This document shows positions 41,791 to 50,408 of a DNA stretch of 64,000 nucleotides, piece by piece. Both the position numbers and the translations under genes were made by a program. The first letter of the stretch is position 1; each line of letters begins with the position of its first letter. Below the pieces are notes generated by a model. That model was not told the origin of the DNA and searched no databases. It worked only from the letters and a program-made list of their open reading frames with translations. The DNA comes from Haloarchaeobius litoreus (GTDB taxonomy: Archaea > Halobacteriota > Halobacteria > Halobacteriales > Natrialbaceae), in the NCBI RefSeq assembly GCF_024495425.1, contig NZ_JANHJR010000001.1, positions 744,001 through 808,000 on the forward strand. The letters run 5' to 3'.

Positions 41791-43539
41791 ATGCCCGGCG
41801 GGCTCCCGGTCACCACGGTGTACCAGGCGATTCTCCTCGCCTCGACGGGACTGGCGTCCGTCGTCGCCGGTGTGGCCTGGCGGAACCGCCCCAACACCGG
41901 AGCCCGCTACCTCGCGCTCACAGCACTCGGAGCGGCCGTCTGGACCGCACCGTCACTCGTCCAGAGTCTGACCCCCTCGCTGCTCGCCGACGAACTGCTC
42001 AGTCGGTTCGCGTACCTCGGCATCACCCTCGTCCCGCCGTCGTGGTTCCTGCTGGCGGCCGAGTACACCGGACGCGAGCGACTCCACGGCCGGCAGGTCC
42101 GGATGTGGCTCTGGAGCATGTCGGCCGTGATGCTGGTCGTGGCCTGGTCGGGACTCGTCTTCGATCACGGACTCATCTACCACCGGCTCTTCGAGAACCC
42201 GGGGAGTCTGACCGGTCTCGGCGTCGAGCACGGCGCGGTCTTCTACCTGTGGATTCCCTACGCCTACGGACTCACCTTCGGTGCGCTCTCGATGTTCGTC
42301 GGGTTCTTCTACCGGTCTACCGACCTCTACCGCCGGCAGGCAGCGATGGTCATCCTGGCGGGGGTCGCCCCGCTCGCGGGAAACGTGCTCTACGTGACCG
42401 AGACCATCGCGGTCGACGGGACGCCGCTCGGGTTCGGGGTCGCGAGCGCGGCGCTCGCCTTCGGCGTGTTCGAGTTCGGCCTGACCGACGTGACGCCGGT
42501 CGCCCGCGAGTCGCTGATGACGAACATCAGGGACGGCGTCCTCGTCCTCGATTCCGAGCGCCGCATCACCGACGTGAACCCCGCCGCCGGACGACTGCTC
42601 GGACTGGACGGCTCGGTCATCGGCCGGGACGTGACCACCGTCCTCGACGGCCCGGTCGGCGACATCGCGGCAGACGTCGGTGATCAGGAGACCCAGAACC
42701 TCGTCACGCTCGACTCGGTCACCGGTCGGCGGTACGTCGACGTCCGGGTGTGGCCGCAGTTCGACGACCGCGGCCGCTCGCTCGGGCACCTGTTCTACCT
42801 CCGCGACGTGACCGAACGCGAGCACAGGGAGCGCGAACTCGAACGGCAGAACGAGCGGCTCGACCGGTTCGCGAGTCTCGTCAGCCACGACCTCCGCAAC
42901 CCGCTGTCGGTCGCGGAGGGCTACGTCGAGCTCGCCCAGGACACCGGCGAGGTCTCCCACCTCGACGACGTCGCCGTCGCCCACGAGCGGATGGAGGAGC
43001 TCATCGACGACGTGCTCGCGATGGCCCGCGAGGGCGAGACGGTAACGGACCCGGAGACGGTCCGCATCGGGGAGGTCGCCCGGACGGCCTGGGACACCGT
43101 GGAGACCGGCGACGCGACCCTGGCGGTCGAGACGGACGGGACGGTGTGTGCGGCACCCACCCGGCTGCGACGGCTGTTGGAGAACCTGTTCCGGAACGCC
43201 GTGGAACACGGGTCCACGGGCAGCCCCACCCAGTCCGGCGGCGGCGTCGAGCACGGCCACTCGGCGGGCAGCACGGGCCTGACCGTCACCGTCGGCACCC
43301 TGCCCGACGCCGGTGGCGACGCGCCGGGCGGGTTCTTCGTGGCGGACGACGGCGTCGGCATCCCCTCCGACCGACGCGACGCCGTGCTGGACGACGGCTA
43401 CACGACGAACACGGACGGCACGGGGCTGGGGCTCTCGGTCGTCCAGTCCATCGCCGACGCCCACGGCTGGGACGTCCGTGTGACGGACGGCGCTCACGGC
43501 GGTGCGCGCTTCGAGTTCACGGGCGCTGTCGTGGACTGA
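41791..43539 (+). CDS. Sensor histidine kinase with N-terminal 7TM domain
   Basis: A 582-aa membrane sensor kinase. Residues 1-225 hold seven hydrophobic helices of the histidine-kinase 7TM type (ARYLALTALGAAVWT, FLLAAEYTGRERL, LYVTETIAVDG). A PAS domain follows (about 235-355), then a HisKA domain with the phospho-His in FASLVSHDLRNPLSVAEG, and a HATPase domain with NLFRNAVEHG, VADDGVGIP and GTGLGLSVVQSI. A 25-residue Gly/Ser/His-rich insert follows the N-box. ATG 41791 is 27 nt after CATCTAAGT. It ends 45 bp from SOD, with which it converges; a second 7TM kinase lies beyond SOD. Confidence 0.9.
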   Translation: MPGGLPVTTVYQAILLASTGLASVVAGVAWRNRPNTGARYLALTALGAAVWTAPSLVQSLTPSLLADELLSRFAYLGITLVPPSWFLLAAEYTGRERLHGRQVRMWLWSMSAVMLVVAWSGLVFDHGLIYHRLFENPGSLTGLGVEHGAVFYLWIPYAYGLTFGALSMFVGFFYRSTDLYRRQAAMVILAGVAPLAGNVLYVTETIAVDGTPLGFGVASAALAFGVFEFGLTDVTPVARESLMTNIRDGVLVLDSERRITDVNPAAGRLLGLDGSVIGRDVTTVLDGPVGDIAADVGDQETQNLVTLDSVTGRRYVDVRVWPQFDDRGRSLGHLFYLRDVTEREHRERELERQNERLDRFASLVSHDLRNPLSVAEGYVELAQDTGEVSHLDDVAVAHERMEELIDDVLAMAREGETVTDPETVRIGEVARTAWDTVETGDATLAVETDGTVCAAPTRLRRLLENLFRNAVEHGSTGSPTQSGGGVEHGHSAGSTGLTVTVGTLPDAGGDAPGGFFVADDGVGIPSDRRDAVLDDGYTTNTDGTGLGLSVVQSIADAHGWDVRVTDGAHGGARFEFTGAVVD

Positions 43540-43554
43540 CTGCCGCGTCGGCGC

Positions 43555-43562
43555 GAAAAAAT
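43555..43562 (-). terminator. T-tract terminator after SOD
   Basis: On the minus strand AATTTTTTC follows the SOD stop codon (43585) by about 23 nt, in the 45-bp gap between the convergent SOD and kinase genes. A run of six T is a good archaeal termination signal. Confidence 0.5.
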
Positions 43563-43584
43563 TCGGTGGTGTACGACTCGTCGC

Positions 43585-44196
43585 TTACTCGAAGTGCTCG
43601 AGGCACTTCTGGTACTCGTCGGCGGCCTTGTCCCAGTTCACGACGTCGAAGAAGTTGTCGATGAAGCTGCCGCGGTCCGGACCGTAGTCGTAGTAGTAGG
43701 AGTGCTCCCAGACGTCGAGCGCGAGGATGGGGTGTGCGCCCCAGAGCGCGCCCTGGTCGTGCTTGTCGACCTTGACGTTGCGGAGTTGCTTGGCGACCGG
43801 GTCGTAGACGAGCAGCGCCCAGCCACCGGCGGCCGAGGCAGCTGCCTCGAACTCGCCCTTCCAGCCCTCGTAGGAGCCGAAGTCCTCTGCGATACGGTCG
43901 GCCAGGTCTCCCTCGGGCTCACCGCCACCGTTCGGGGACATGTTCTCCCAGAACAGCGTGTGCAGGTAGTGCCCACAGCCGTTGTGGGTAACGTTCCCGA
44001 GTGCGCCCGCGGACGAGGAGTGGTCGCCGGACTCGCGGTTCTCCGCGAGGGTCTCCTCGGCTGCGTTCAGACCGTTGACGTACCCCTGGTGGTGTGTGTC
44101 GTGATGCCAGGTGAGAACCTGTTCGGAGATGGATGGTTCGAGTGCGTCGTAGTCGTACGGGAGCGGCGGCAGTTCTGCGTGTGATTTCTCGGCCAT
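43585..44196 (-). CDS. sod: Superoxide dismutase (Mn/Fe family)
   Basis: A 203-aa Mn/Fe superoxide dismutase that converts superoxide to H2O2 and O2. The metal ligands are visible: His in TWHHDTHHQGYVNGLN, His in NVTHNGCGHYLHTLFW, and Asp/His in ALDVWEHSYYYDYG. Length is normal. ATG 44196 is chosen over GTG 44205. A CTTTTAAACG element on the minus strand (44232-44241) is about 40 nt upstream, giving a short leader of about 12 nt. It sits between two 7TM sensor kinase genes, which suggests redox-linked control (inference). Confidence 0.96.
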   Translation of the reverse strand: MAEKSHAELPPLPYDYDALEPSISEQVLTWHHDTHHQGYVNGLNAAEETLAENRESGDHSSSAGALGNVTHNGCGHYLHTLFWENMSPNGGGEPEGDLADRIAEDFGSYEGWKGEFEAAASAAGGWALLVYDPVAKQLRNVKVDKHDQGALWGAHPILALDVWEHSYYYDYGPDRGSFIDNFFDVVNWDKAADEYQKCLEHFE

Positions 44197-44258
44197 TTGT
44201 ATCACCCAGTCCTACCATACGGTCGATTCCCGTTTAAAAGTTTAGAACCCGTATGCGT

Positions 44259-45962
44259 CTAGTTGACAACCTGGGCCTCCCCGGTCGCGAGGTCCTCGAT
44301 CTCGCAGGGGACGTGGAGCGTGATCGCGTTGCCGGTCTCCGCCTCGCTCTCGAAGTCGATGGTCCCGCCGATGGAGCGGACGCCCCAGACGGCCAGCCAG
44401 AGCCCCAGGCCGCTGGTGTGGTCGAGGGGCGTCTCGGTGCCGGACTTGAGCACCTCGCGCTCGCGCTGCGGGATGACCGGTCCGTCGTCCGCGACGGTCA
44501 CCGAGACGTAGCCGTCGGTCCCCGGCGTGACGAAGATGGTCACCGAGGCGTCGGCTTCGGTCGCGGCGTTCTCGAACAGGCTCCACAGCACCGGCTGGAT
44601 GGTCCGGGGACAGTACACCGTCCCCTGCTCGGTCGTCCAGACGGTCTCGAACGAGGCGGTCGGGTACTGGCTGCGGCCGCGTTCGAGAACGCGGTCGAGC
44701 ATCGTTTCGAGGGGCTCGTACGCCTCCTCGTCGGCGTTCTCGAGCAACGTCTCGATGCGACGTGCGGTGTCGCCGAGGGAGGCGACGTCGTTGGCGCGCT
44801 CGCGGATGGTCTCGACGAGCTCCAGCTCCTCCTCGTCGGCCGTGGTCGAGAGCTGTTCCGCGCAGGCAGCGACGATGTTCATCTCGTTCCGGAGGTTGTG
44901 CCGGAGCACGCGGTTCAGCACGTCGAGGCGCTGTTCGTCGTGGGTCCGCTCGGTCACGTCCCGCATGGTGACCACCCGGCCGATGCGGCGGTCGTTGCTG
45001 TTCGTGATGTCGGACACCGTCACGTCGAAGTAGCGCCGTCCACGCCCCGTCTCGACCTCGACGGTCTCCTGGTCGCCGTCGCTGGCCTGCGGGTAGCCCG
45101 GGATCACTCGCGCGGCGTCTCGGCCGAGCGCGGCGCTGGCGTCGTACCCGAAGATGGTCGAGGCCGCCGGGTTCACGTCGACCACGCGGTTCCGTTCGTC
45201 CACGACGACGACGGGATCGTCCATCCCCTCGACCACGACGTCGCGAGCGATGGAGTCGGGCACGGGGACGGCGTCGAACAGGTCGAGCTCGTGCAGCGCC
45301 ACGTAGCTCCCGACGCCGGTCACGAGGAACGCGATGGGCGTCGGGTCGAGGGCGACCATCGGGATTTCGAGCACGTGAACCAGGTTGCCGACCCACGGGG
45401 CGAGCACGGCGGCGAGGAGCGCGAACGACTGCCGTCGGTGCGTGGGGCTGCGGTCGAAGATGAGCGAGACGAACAGGAGCGAACCGCCGAGAATGACGAG
45501 GTAGGCGTAGCCGACGCCGACGTAGAACAGCGGGCCGAACACGTGGTCGACGACGAGGGTGCCGCCGCGCTCGACGAGCTGCGGGTCCTGGTAGAGGAGG
45601 CTGTGGTGCTCGAACGTCGCGACGAACGCGAAGACGACCGTCGGGACGACGAGCAGTGCTGCCGCCGACCCGCGGGATACGTAGCGGTCACGGCCGGTGT
45701 ACTCGAGGGCGAAGAGGAACCAGAAGACGGGGATGGTGAGGCTCGCGAGCCACTGGAGCTTCATGAACGGGCGGCGTGTCGGCATCGACTGGATCGGTAG
45801 TTCGATGGCGTAGAACAACGCCCACCAGCCGACCGCGACGAGCATCGCCGCGAGCCACGTCGCTCCTGGCTTGGGCCGTTGACGGTATGCGAGCCAGGCG
45901 ACTATCGTGGCCACGACGGCGGTGATGAGGAGCCCTGACATGGGAACGAGCGAGGCGGACAT
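44259..45962 (-). CDS. Sensor histidine kinase with N-terminal 7TM domain (second)
   Basis: A 567-aa kinase with the same plan as the one at 41791: seven hydrophobic helices (about 5-235, with FALEYTGRDRYV matching AAEYTGRERLH in the other), a PAS domain (about 240-355), a halo-type H-box VLRHNLRNEMNIV, and a HATPase domain (LFENAATEAD, VADDGPVIP, GLGLWLAVWGV). Its H-box differs from that of the other kinase (SHDLRNPL), so the two are not recent copies. GAGTTAAGGG on the minus strand (46004-46013) is about 47 nt upstream. No response regulator is adjacent. Confidence 0.9.
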   Translation of the reverse strand: MSASLVPMSGLLITAVVATIVAWLAYRQRPKPGATWLAAMLVAVGWWALFYAIELPIQSMPTRRPFMKLQWLASLTIPVFWFLFALEYTGRDRYVSRGSAAALLVVPTVVFAFVATFEHHSLLYQDPQLVERGGTLVVDHVFGPLFYVGVGYAYLVILGGSLLFVSLIFDRSPTHRRQSFALLAAVLAPWVGNLVHVLEIPMVALDPTPIAFLVTGVGSYVALHELDLFDAVPVPDSIARDVVVEGMDDPVVVVDERNRVVDVNPAASTIFGYDASAALGRDAARVIPGYPQASDGDQETVEVETGRGRRYFDVTVSDITNSNDRRIGRVVTMRDVTERTHDEQRLDVLNRVLRHNLRNEMNIVAACAEQLSTTADEEELELVETIRERANDVASLGDTARRIETLLENADEEAYEPLETMLDRVLERGRSQYPTASFETVWTTEQGTVYCPRTIQPVLWSLFENAATEADASVTIFVTPGTDGYVSVTVADDGPVIPQREREVLKSGTETPLDHTSGLGLWLAVWGVRSIGGTIDFESEAETGNAITLHVPCEIEDLATGEAQVVN

Positions 45963-46035
45963 TTCGGTGGGGGCCGATGTACTCCGGGTTCGCGTCCCAT
46001 GCCCTTAACTCGACTGGCAATATCGAGGGGCGATT

Positions 46036-46941
46036 TTAGACGGCTACCAGCACGCAACAGAGCATGACGGCGTACTGGCAGTCGCGGCAGGTACCGAGCC
46101 AGTCGAGGTCGACGCTACGGCCGACGAGGGCGGTGACCAGCAGCGAGTAGCCGACGGCGGGAATCAGTGCGAGGGCGAGGGGGACGGCCAGCAGACCGGT
46201 CGTCGCCGCCCAGCCGAGCAGCGCCAGGGTGACGCCGTCGAGCGCGTAGAGCACGAACTGGGTGCGGCGGACGCCGAGGACGGTCGCCATCGTGGAGACG
46301 CCTTCGGCACGGTCGCCGGCCACGTCGCGGGCGTTGAGCACCTCGCCGGCGACGACGGTCTGGAGGAAGAAGAAGACGCAGACGACCACGGCGGTGGGCG
46401 TCACCGGGGCGTCGACGTACGCGACCGGGATGAACGAGACGTATGCTGCCCAGGCACCGGCGACGAGGACGGTGTTGAGGACGAGCACGTCCTTCACCCT
46501 GGTCCCGCCGTCGAACGGGAGCCACGGCGTGCTGTACAGCACTGCGGCGGCGGCCGGGACGAGCGTCAGCAGGAACGAGTCGAGCCCCTCCAGCGCCGCG
46601 AGTCCGAGTGCGAGGACGTAGGCACCGAGCGTGCCGGCCAGCAGCGCCTCGCGGTTGCGGGCGACGAAGCTGGCGCGGTCGGGACAGTTGACCTCGTCCT
46701 CATCGTCGACCAGCTTGTTCGAGCCGTAGACGGAGAACGTGACGAGTCCAGCGAGCAGGACCGCCACGGAGAGCGGCAGCGACAGCAGCACCGACACCAC
46801 GACGACCTTCGTCGCCGCGACGAGGCCGTCGATGACTGATGCGTGTTTCGCGACACCGAACGCGCGCTCTGCGGCGGCGGTCGGGTCCGGAAGCCGGTAC
46901 GTGAACTGCCCGGGTCTGTGAGGGTCGTTCGATTGACTCAT
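46036..46941 (-). CDS. UbiA-family prenyltransferase
   Basis: A 301-aa polytopic membrane prenyltransferase with eight to nine hydrophobic helices. The first Asp-rich motif is NKLVDDEDEVNCPD (about 70-83) and the second is NARDVAGDRAEGVST (about 200-214). Together they bind the Mg-diphosphate of an isoprenoid donor. Possible products are menaquinone, carotenoid (lycopene elongase-like) or archaeal lipid precursors; the neighbours do not decide. Between it and the photolyase stop are two CGTACG palindromes (46946-46951 and 46965-46970) and CTAAAGCTATTTC on the minus strand (46973-46985), the probable TATA. Confidence 0.88.
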   Translation of the reverse strand: MSQSNDPHRPGQFTYRLPDPTAAAERAFGVAKHASVIDGLVAATKVVVVSVLLSLPLSVAVLLAGLVTFSVYGSNKLVDDEDEVNCPDRASFVARNREALLAGTLGAYVLALGLAALEGLDSFLLTLVPAAAAVLYSTPWLPFDGGTRVKDVLVLNTVLVAGAWAAYVSFIPVAYVDAPVTPTAVVVCVFFFLQTVVAGEVLNARDVAGDRAEGVSTMATVLGVRRTQFVLYALDGVTLALLGWAATTGLLAVPLALALIPAVGYSLLVTALVGRSVDLDWLGTCRDCQYAVMLCCVLVAV

Positions 46942-47054
46942 AGAACGTACGACACACTGTACCGCGTACGGAAATAGCTTTAGGAGAGCACCAATAATAC
47001 TTGCATGAAAGGAAGAATTTTATTATCTACCGGGAAACTGGTCGGAACCGGCAG

Positions 47055-48476
47055 TCACTCGCCGCGTGCCGATTTGAACATGGAGAGCGCCTGTCCGCGA
47101 CGGTCGCCGTGGTCGACGATGGGTCGCGGGTACTCCGGGGCAGCCTCCTTGCGCTGTATCTCGCTGGCCTCGTGCCAGCCGTGGATCAGCGACGGGTCCG
47201 CGTCGCGGAGTTCGGGGACGTACCGCGTGATGTACTCGGCGTCCGGGTCGTAGCGTTCGCCCTGTGTCATCGGGTTGAAGATGCGGAAGTACGGCTGGGC
47301 GTCGGTGCCGGTCGAGGCGGCCCACTGCCAGCCGCCGTTGTCGTTGGCGGTGTCGTGGTCGACGAGGTACTCCCGGAAGTGGGCGTACCCCTCGCGCCAG
47401 TCGACGAGCAGGTCCTTGGTGAGGAACGAGGCGACGATCATCCGGACGCGGTTGTGCACGAACCCCTCCTCGCGGAGCTGTCGCATCCCGGCGTCGACGA
47501 TGGGGTAGCCCGTCTCGCCGTCCTTCCAGGCCCGGAGTTCGTCGGGGTCGTCGCGCCACGCGATGGGGTGCTCGTACTCCCTGTAGTTCGCCGAGACGAC
47601 CTCGGGGTTGAAGAAGAGGACGTGGTGGTAGAACTCGCGCCACGCGAGCTGGCTCTGGAACTCCCGCACGGACTGCCGGTCGGACTCCGACTCGGCGAAG
47701 TCCGCGGCCGCGGCAGTCTCCTCGTACACCTCGCGGACGCCGATGGTCCCCCACTTCAGCGCGGCCGAGAGCCGCGACGTGCAGCCGTCGGCGGGGTAGT
47801 CGCGTCGCTCCTCGTAGTCGTAGATCGGGCCGTCACAGAACGCGGTGAGTCGCTCGCGTGCGGCGTCGGTGCCCGCCGGCTGGATGTCGGCCGTCGGCTC
47901 GTCGAAACCGAGGTCGGCGAGCGTCGGCAGCGGTTCTGTGTCGGGCAGGTCGTCGGTGTCGACGAGCGCGTCAGCGTCGGGGGCGTCGACGGGGTCGGCC
48001 TTCGGCCGGTCGCGCCACTTCTTCCAGAAGTAGCTGTAGACGGAGTACGGTTCACCATCGTTAGTCGTGATGGAGCCGGGCTCGTGGTGGAGTGCGTCGG
48101 TGACGGACTCATGGGCCACGTCGACCTCGTCGAGGCGCTGTCGAACCGCGGCGTCGCGCTCGGTGGCGAGCCCGGAGTAGCCCTCCGCCCAGGTCACCGA
48201 CTCCGCCCCGAGTTCGGTGGCGAGCTCCGGGAGCACCTCGCGCGGGTCGCCGTGCCGGACGAGGAGCTCGCTCCCGCGGTCGCGGTACTCGTCCCTGAGG
48301 TGGGCGAGCGCGTCGAGCATGAACGCGACGCGGTTCGACGAGCCGTGGGCGAGCACGTCGTCGTCGAAGACGAACACGGGCGCGACGGGGCCGCGCTCGT
48401 CGGTACGGTCGGTCGCCGTGGTGAGTGCCAGATTGTCGGCGACCCGGAGGTCGTCGCGGTGCCAGTGCAGTTGCAT
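47055..48476 (-). CDS. phr: Deoxyribodipyrimidine photolyase (class I, cryptochrome/photolyase family)
   Basis: A 473-aa photolyase that repairs UV-induced pyrimidine dimers using light and FAD. The N-terminal antenna domain begins LHWHRDDLRVADNLAL. The FAD-binding C-terminal half has FQSQLAWREFYHHVLFF, DAGMRQLREEGFVHNRVRMIVASFLTKDLLVDWR and GGWQWAASTGTDAQPYFRIFNP. All match class I CPD photolyases. ATG 48476 is used; ATG 48482, two codons earlier, is possible, and CTTAAGG (48502-48508) fits either. Confidence 0.95.
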   Translation of the reverse strand: MQLHWHRDDLRVADNLALTTATDRTDERGPVAPVFVFDDDVLAHGSSNRVAFMLDALAHLRDEYRDRGSELLVRHGDPREVLPELATELGAESVTWAEGYSGLATERDAAVRQRLDEVDVAHESVTDALHHEPGSITTNDGEPYSVYSYFWKKWRDRPKADPVDAPDADALVDTDDLPDTEPLPTLADLGFDEPTADIQPAGTDAARERLTAFCDGPIYDYEERRDYPADGCTSRLSAALKWGTIGVREVYEETAAAADFAESESDRQSVREFQSQLAWREFYHHVLFFNPEVVSANYREYEHPIAWRDDPDELRAWKDGETGYPIVDAGMRQLREEGFVHNRVRMIVASFLTKDLLVDWREGYAHFREYLVDHDTANDNGGWQWAASTGTDAQPYFRIFNPMTQGERYDPDAEYITRYVPELRDADPSLIHGWHEASEIQRKEAAPEYPRPIVDHGDRRGQALSMFKSARGE

Positions 48477-48525
48477 ACCCATCAGGAGTGGCGGTTCCAC
48501 CCTTAAGCTGGTGCCAACGGGGTGG

Positions 48526-49122
48526 CTACACCTTCCGGTCCGGCGGGACGACCCGGTCAGGCACCGACCGGACTCCCGGTCGCGTCCGGATGCCGGCCCC
48601 GAAGCCGAACACGGCGGCGAGGACGGCGATCGCGAGCCCGTATGCGGGGGCGGTGACGCTCGCCCCGGCGACGACGACCGCGCCGAGGATGCCCCACGCG
48701 AGGTGGTCTGCACCGACGAGGTCCGCAGCAGCCTGACAGAGCCCGACGAGACCGATGGCCGTCCAGACCGTCCCGAGCCCGACGAGGACGAACAGCACCG
48801 GCATCGCGATGAGCGAGACGATGGGGTCCTGGCCCGCGGCGAACCAGATGAGACCGATACAGCCGCCGTAGACGACGGCGACGACGCTCCCGATGATGAA
48901 CGAGGAGAGCATGCTCTCGCGGACGCGGTCGACCGCCGCCGTCCCGTAGTCGGGGAACAGTCCGACGACCAGTATCCCGAGTAGTAGTGTCGAGGCGGAG
49001 AGGACGGCGGCCCGAACTGGAACCGAGAGGGTCCAGAACGAGCCGAGGTCCCCCACTCCCGTTGCCGATGCTGTCGCTGCCGTGCCAGCCCCCACGCTGG
49101 CGAGTGTGGCGAACTCCCCCAT
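48526..49122 (-). CDS. Polytopic membrane protein of unknown function
   Basis: A 198-aa Gly/Ala/Val-rich membrane protein with about four hydrophobic helices (about 33-55, 75-98, 105-135 and 150-175) and a basic, Arg/Pro-rich C-terminal tail (TRPGVRSVPDRVVPPDRKV). This is the layout of DUF8026/bactofilin-neighbour-like haloarchaeal membrane proteins, but I do not recognise it firmly. ATG 49122 or 49134 may be the start. A nested palindrome lies at 49150-49189, and its left arm (ATACTTCT on the minus strand) is the best TATA candidate, so the gene is probably regulated there. Confidence 0.68.
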   Translation of the reverse strand: MGEFATLASVGAGTAATASATGVGDLGSFWTLSVPVRAAVLSASTLLLGILVVGLFPDYGTAAVDRVRESMLSSFIIGSVVAVVYGGCIGLIWFAAGQDPIVSLIAMPVLFVLVGLGTVWTAIGLVGLCQAAADLVGADHLAWGILGAVVVAGASVTAPAYGLAIAVLAAVFGFGAGIRTRPGVRSVPDRVVPPDRKV

Positions 49123-49149
49123 ACACACCCCCATGCGCCCAACTACCAA

Positions 49150-49189
49150 AGAAGTATCCCCTTGGTTACCAAAATATGCCTATACTTCT
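49150..49189 (-). promoter_or_regulatory. Nested inverted repeats before the 198-aa membrane-protein gene
   Basis: AGAAGTAT (49150-49157) and ATACTTCT (49182-49189) are perfect 8-bp arms 24 bp apart. Between them lies TTGGT-T-ACCAA (49162-49172), and a further ACCAA at 49145-49149 pairs with TTGGT. The element is 28-67 bp before ATG 49122 and after the stop of the upstream phosphotransferase gene. It may be an operator, a terminator for that gene, or both. Confidence 0.45.
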
Positions 49190-49217
49190 GGCAAGCACCG
49201 ATGGCGGCGAGCAGCCG

Positions 49218-50288
49218 CTACAGCGGCTCCTCGCCGTCGATGATGCGCTGCGCGCGGTCGGCCAGCGCGGGGACCGCCTCGCGCATCTTCGGGTAGAGCG
49301 GGTCGTCGGCGTCCCCGGCGAGGTGGCGCGCGAAGAACATCTCGCCCAGTCCGCAGAGCTTGTACACCGCCAGCGCGCGGTAGAACCGGTCGTTCGTGTA
49401 CTCGATGCCTGTCGCGGCCTCGTACCGGTCGACCAGCTCCCGCCGGGTCGGGTAGCCCTCGTTCGCGAGGAACTCGTCGACGAACTCCGCCGAATCCGGG
49501 GTCGGGTCGTCCGCCTCGTACCAGAACGACAGCATCCAGCCGAGGTCGGTCAGCGGGTCCCCGAGGGTGCTCATCTCCCAGTCGAACACGCCGATGAGCT
49601 CCGGCTCGCCGGAGAGGTCGTACATCACGTTGTCCAGCTTGTAGTCGCCGTGGACGAGCGTGTGCGGGTGCTCCTCGGGTGCGTTCTCCTGGAGCCACTC
49701 CATGATGTCGTAGATGGCCGGCACCTCGCGCTCGTCGCTCGTCTTCGAGAACGCCCACGTGAGCTGTTCGGACCAGCGCCTGACCTGCCGCTGCGTGAAC
49801 CCCTCGGGGTGACCGAACTCCGAGAGCCCCACCTCGTCCACGTCGACGGTGTGGACGGCCGCGAGCGTGTCCACCAGTTCCTCGCCGACCCGCTGACGGT
49901 CCGCTGGCTCGCTCAGGGGGTCGCCCGCCTCTCCCCGCACGACGGTGCCGTCGAGGCGCTCCATCAGGTAGAAGTCGCTCCCCACGACGTCGTGGTCGTC
50001 GCAGGCGAGGACGGTCCGGGGAAGTGGCACGTCGGTCGACTGGAGCGCGTCCACGACGGCGTACTCCCGCAGCACGTCGTGGGCCTTGTCGGCCGTCTCG
50101 CCCGGCGGTGGTCGACGGAGCACCAGCGCCTCGCCGCCCCACGTGACGAACAGCGTCTCGTTGGAGTGGCCGGCCTGGTGGCGGCGTACCTCGAAGTCGT
50201 CGGCGTCGCCGAGGTTCGCCCGGAGGTAGGACTCCAGAGCCGCCTCGTCGACGAGCCGATCGAAGTACTCGTCGGATGCGTCTGTCAC
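49218..50288 (-). CDS. Phosphotransferase-family protein (APH fold, ACAD10/11-like)
   Basis: A 356-aa aminoglycoside-phosphotransferase-fold protein. The catalytic loop is LVHGDYKLDNVMYD and the metal motif is GVFDWEMSTLGDPLTDLGW. The N-lobe has AGHSNETLFVTWGGEALVLRRPP. This is the type fused to or encoded beside acyl-CoA dehydrogenases (ACAD10/ACAD11-like), where it is thought to phosphorylate a 4-hydroxyacyl-CoA before dehydration. The divergent acyl-CoA dehydrogenase at 50409 supports this. Start GTG 50288 is set by AGGTTATTCC on the minus strand (50310-50319), about 27 nt upstream. Confidence 0.88.
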   Translation of the reverse strand: MTDASDEYFDRLVDEAALESYLRANLGDADDFEVRRHQAGHSNETLFVTWGGEALVLRRPPPGETADKAHDVLREYAVVDALQSTDVPLPRTVLACDDHDVVGSDFYLMERLDGTVVRGEAGDPLSEPADRQRVGEELVDTLAAVHTVDVDEVGLSEFGHPEGFTQRQVRRWSEQLTWAFSKTSDEREVPAIYDIMEWLQENAPEEHPHTLVHGDYKLDNVMYDLSGEPELIGVFDWEMSTLGDPLTDLGWMLSFWYEADDPTPDSAEFVDEFLANEGYPTRRELVDRYEAATGIEYTNDRFYRALAVYKLCGLGEMFFARHLAGDADDPLYPKMREAVPALADRAQRIIDGEEPL

Positions 50289-50328
50289 GGCCGGGACGAC
50301 GTGAGGGTCGTAGGAATAACCTCGGGTC

Positions 50329-50368
50329 ACGGCAGTTAACAATGTTAAAAAGGAGACGTTCCTGCCGT
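50329..50368. promoter_or_regulatory. Operator-like palindromes in the divergent APH/acyl-CoA-dehydrogenase promoter
   Basis: ACGGCAG (50329-50335) and CTGCCGT (50362-50368) are perfect 7-bp arms. Beside the left arm is TTAAC-AAT-GTTAA (50336-50348), a perfect 13-bp palindrome. They lie between the TATA element of the minus gene (about 50315) and that of the plus gene (CAGTTTTTC, about 50375-50383). Control by a TetR/FadR-like or other HTH repressor sensing acyl-CoA is conceivable. Confidence 0.5.
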
Positions 50369-50408
50369 TGTATGACAGTTTTTCACCCCGGGGTCCGAAG
50401 CGAGTGGC

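Noticed and set aside
46946-46970. Two CGTACG palindromes 19 bp apart before the UbiA gene
   Set aside because: Six-base self-complementary words are frequent in GC-rich DNA. The flanks do not extend the symmetry, so an operator cannot be argued.
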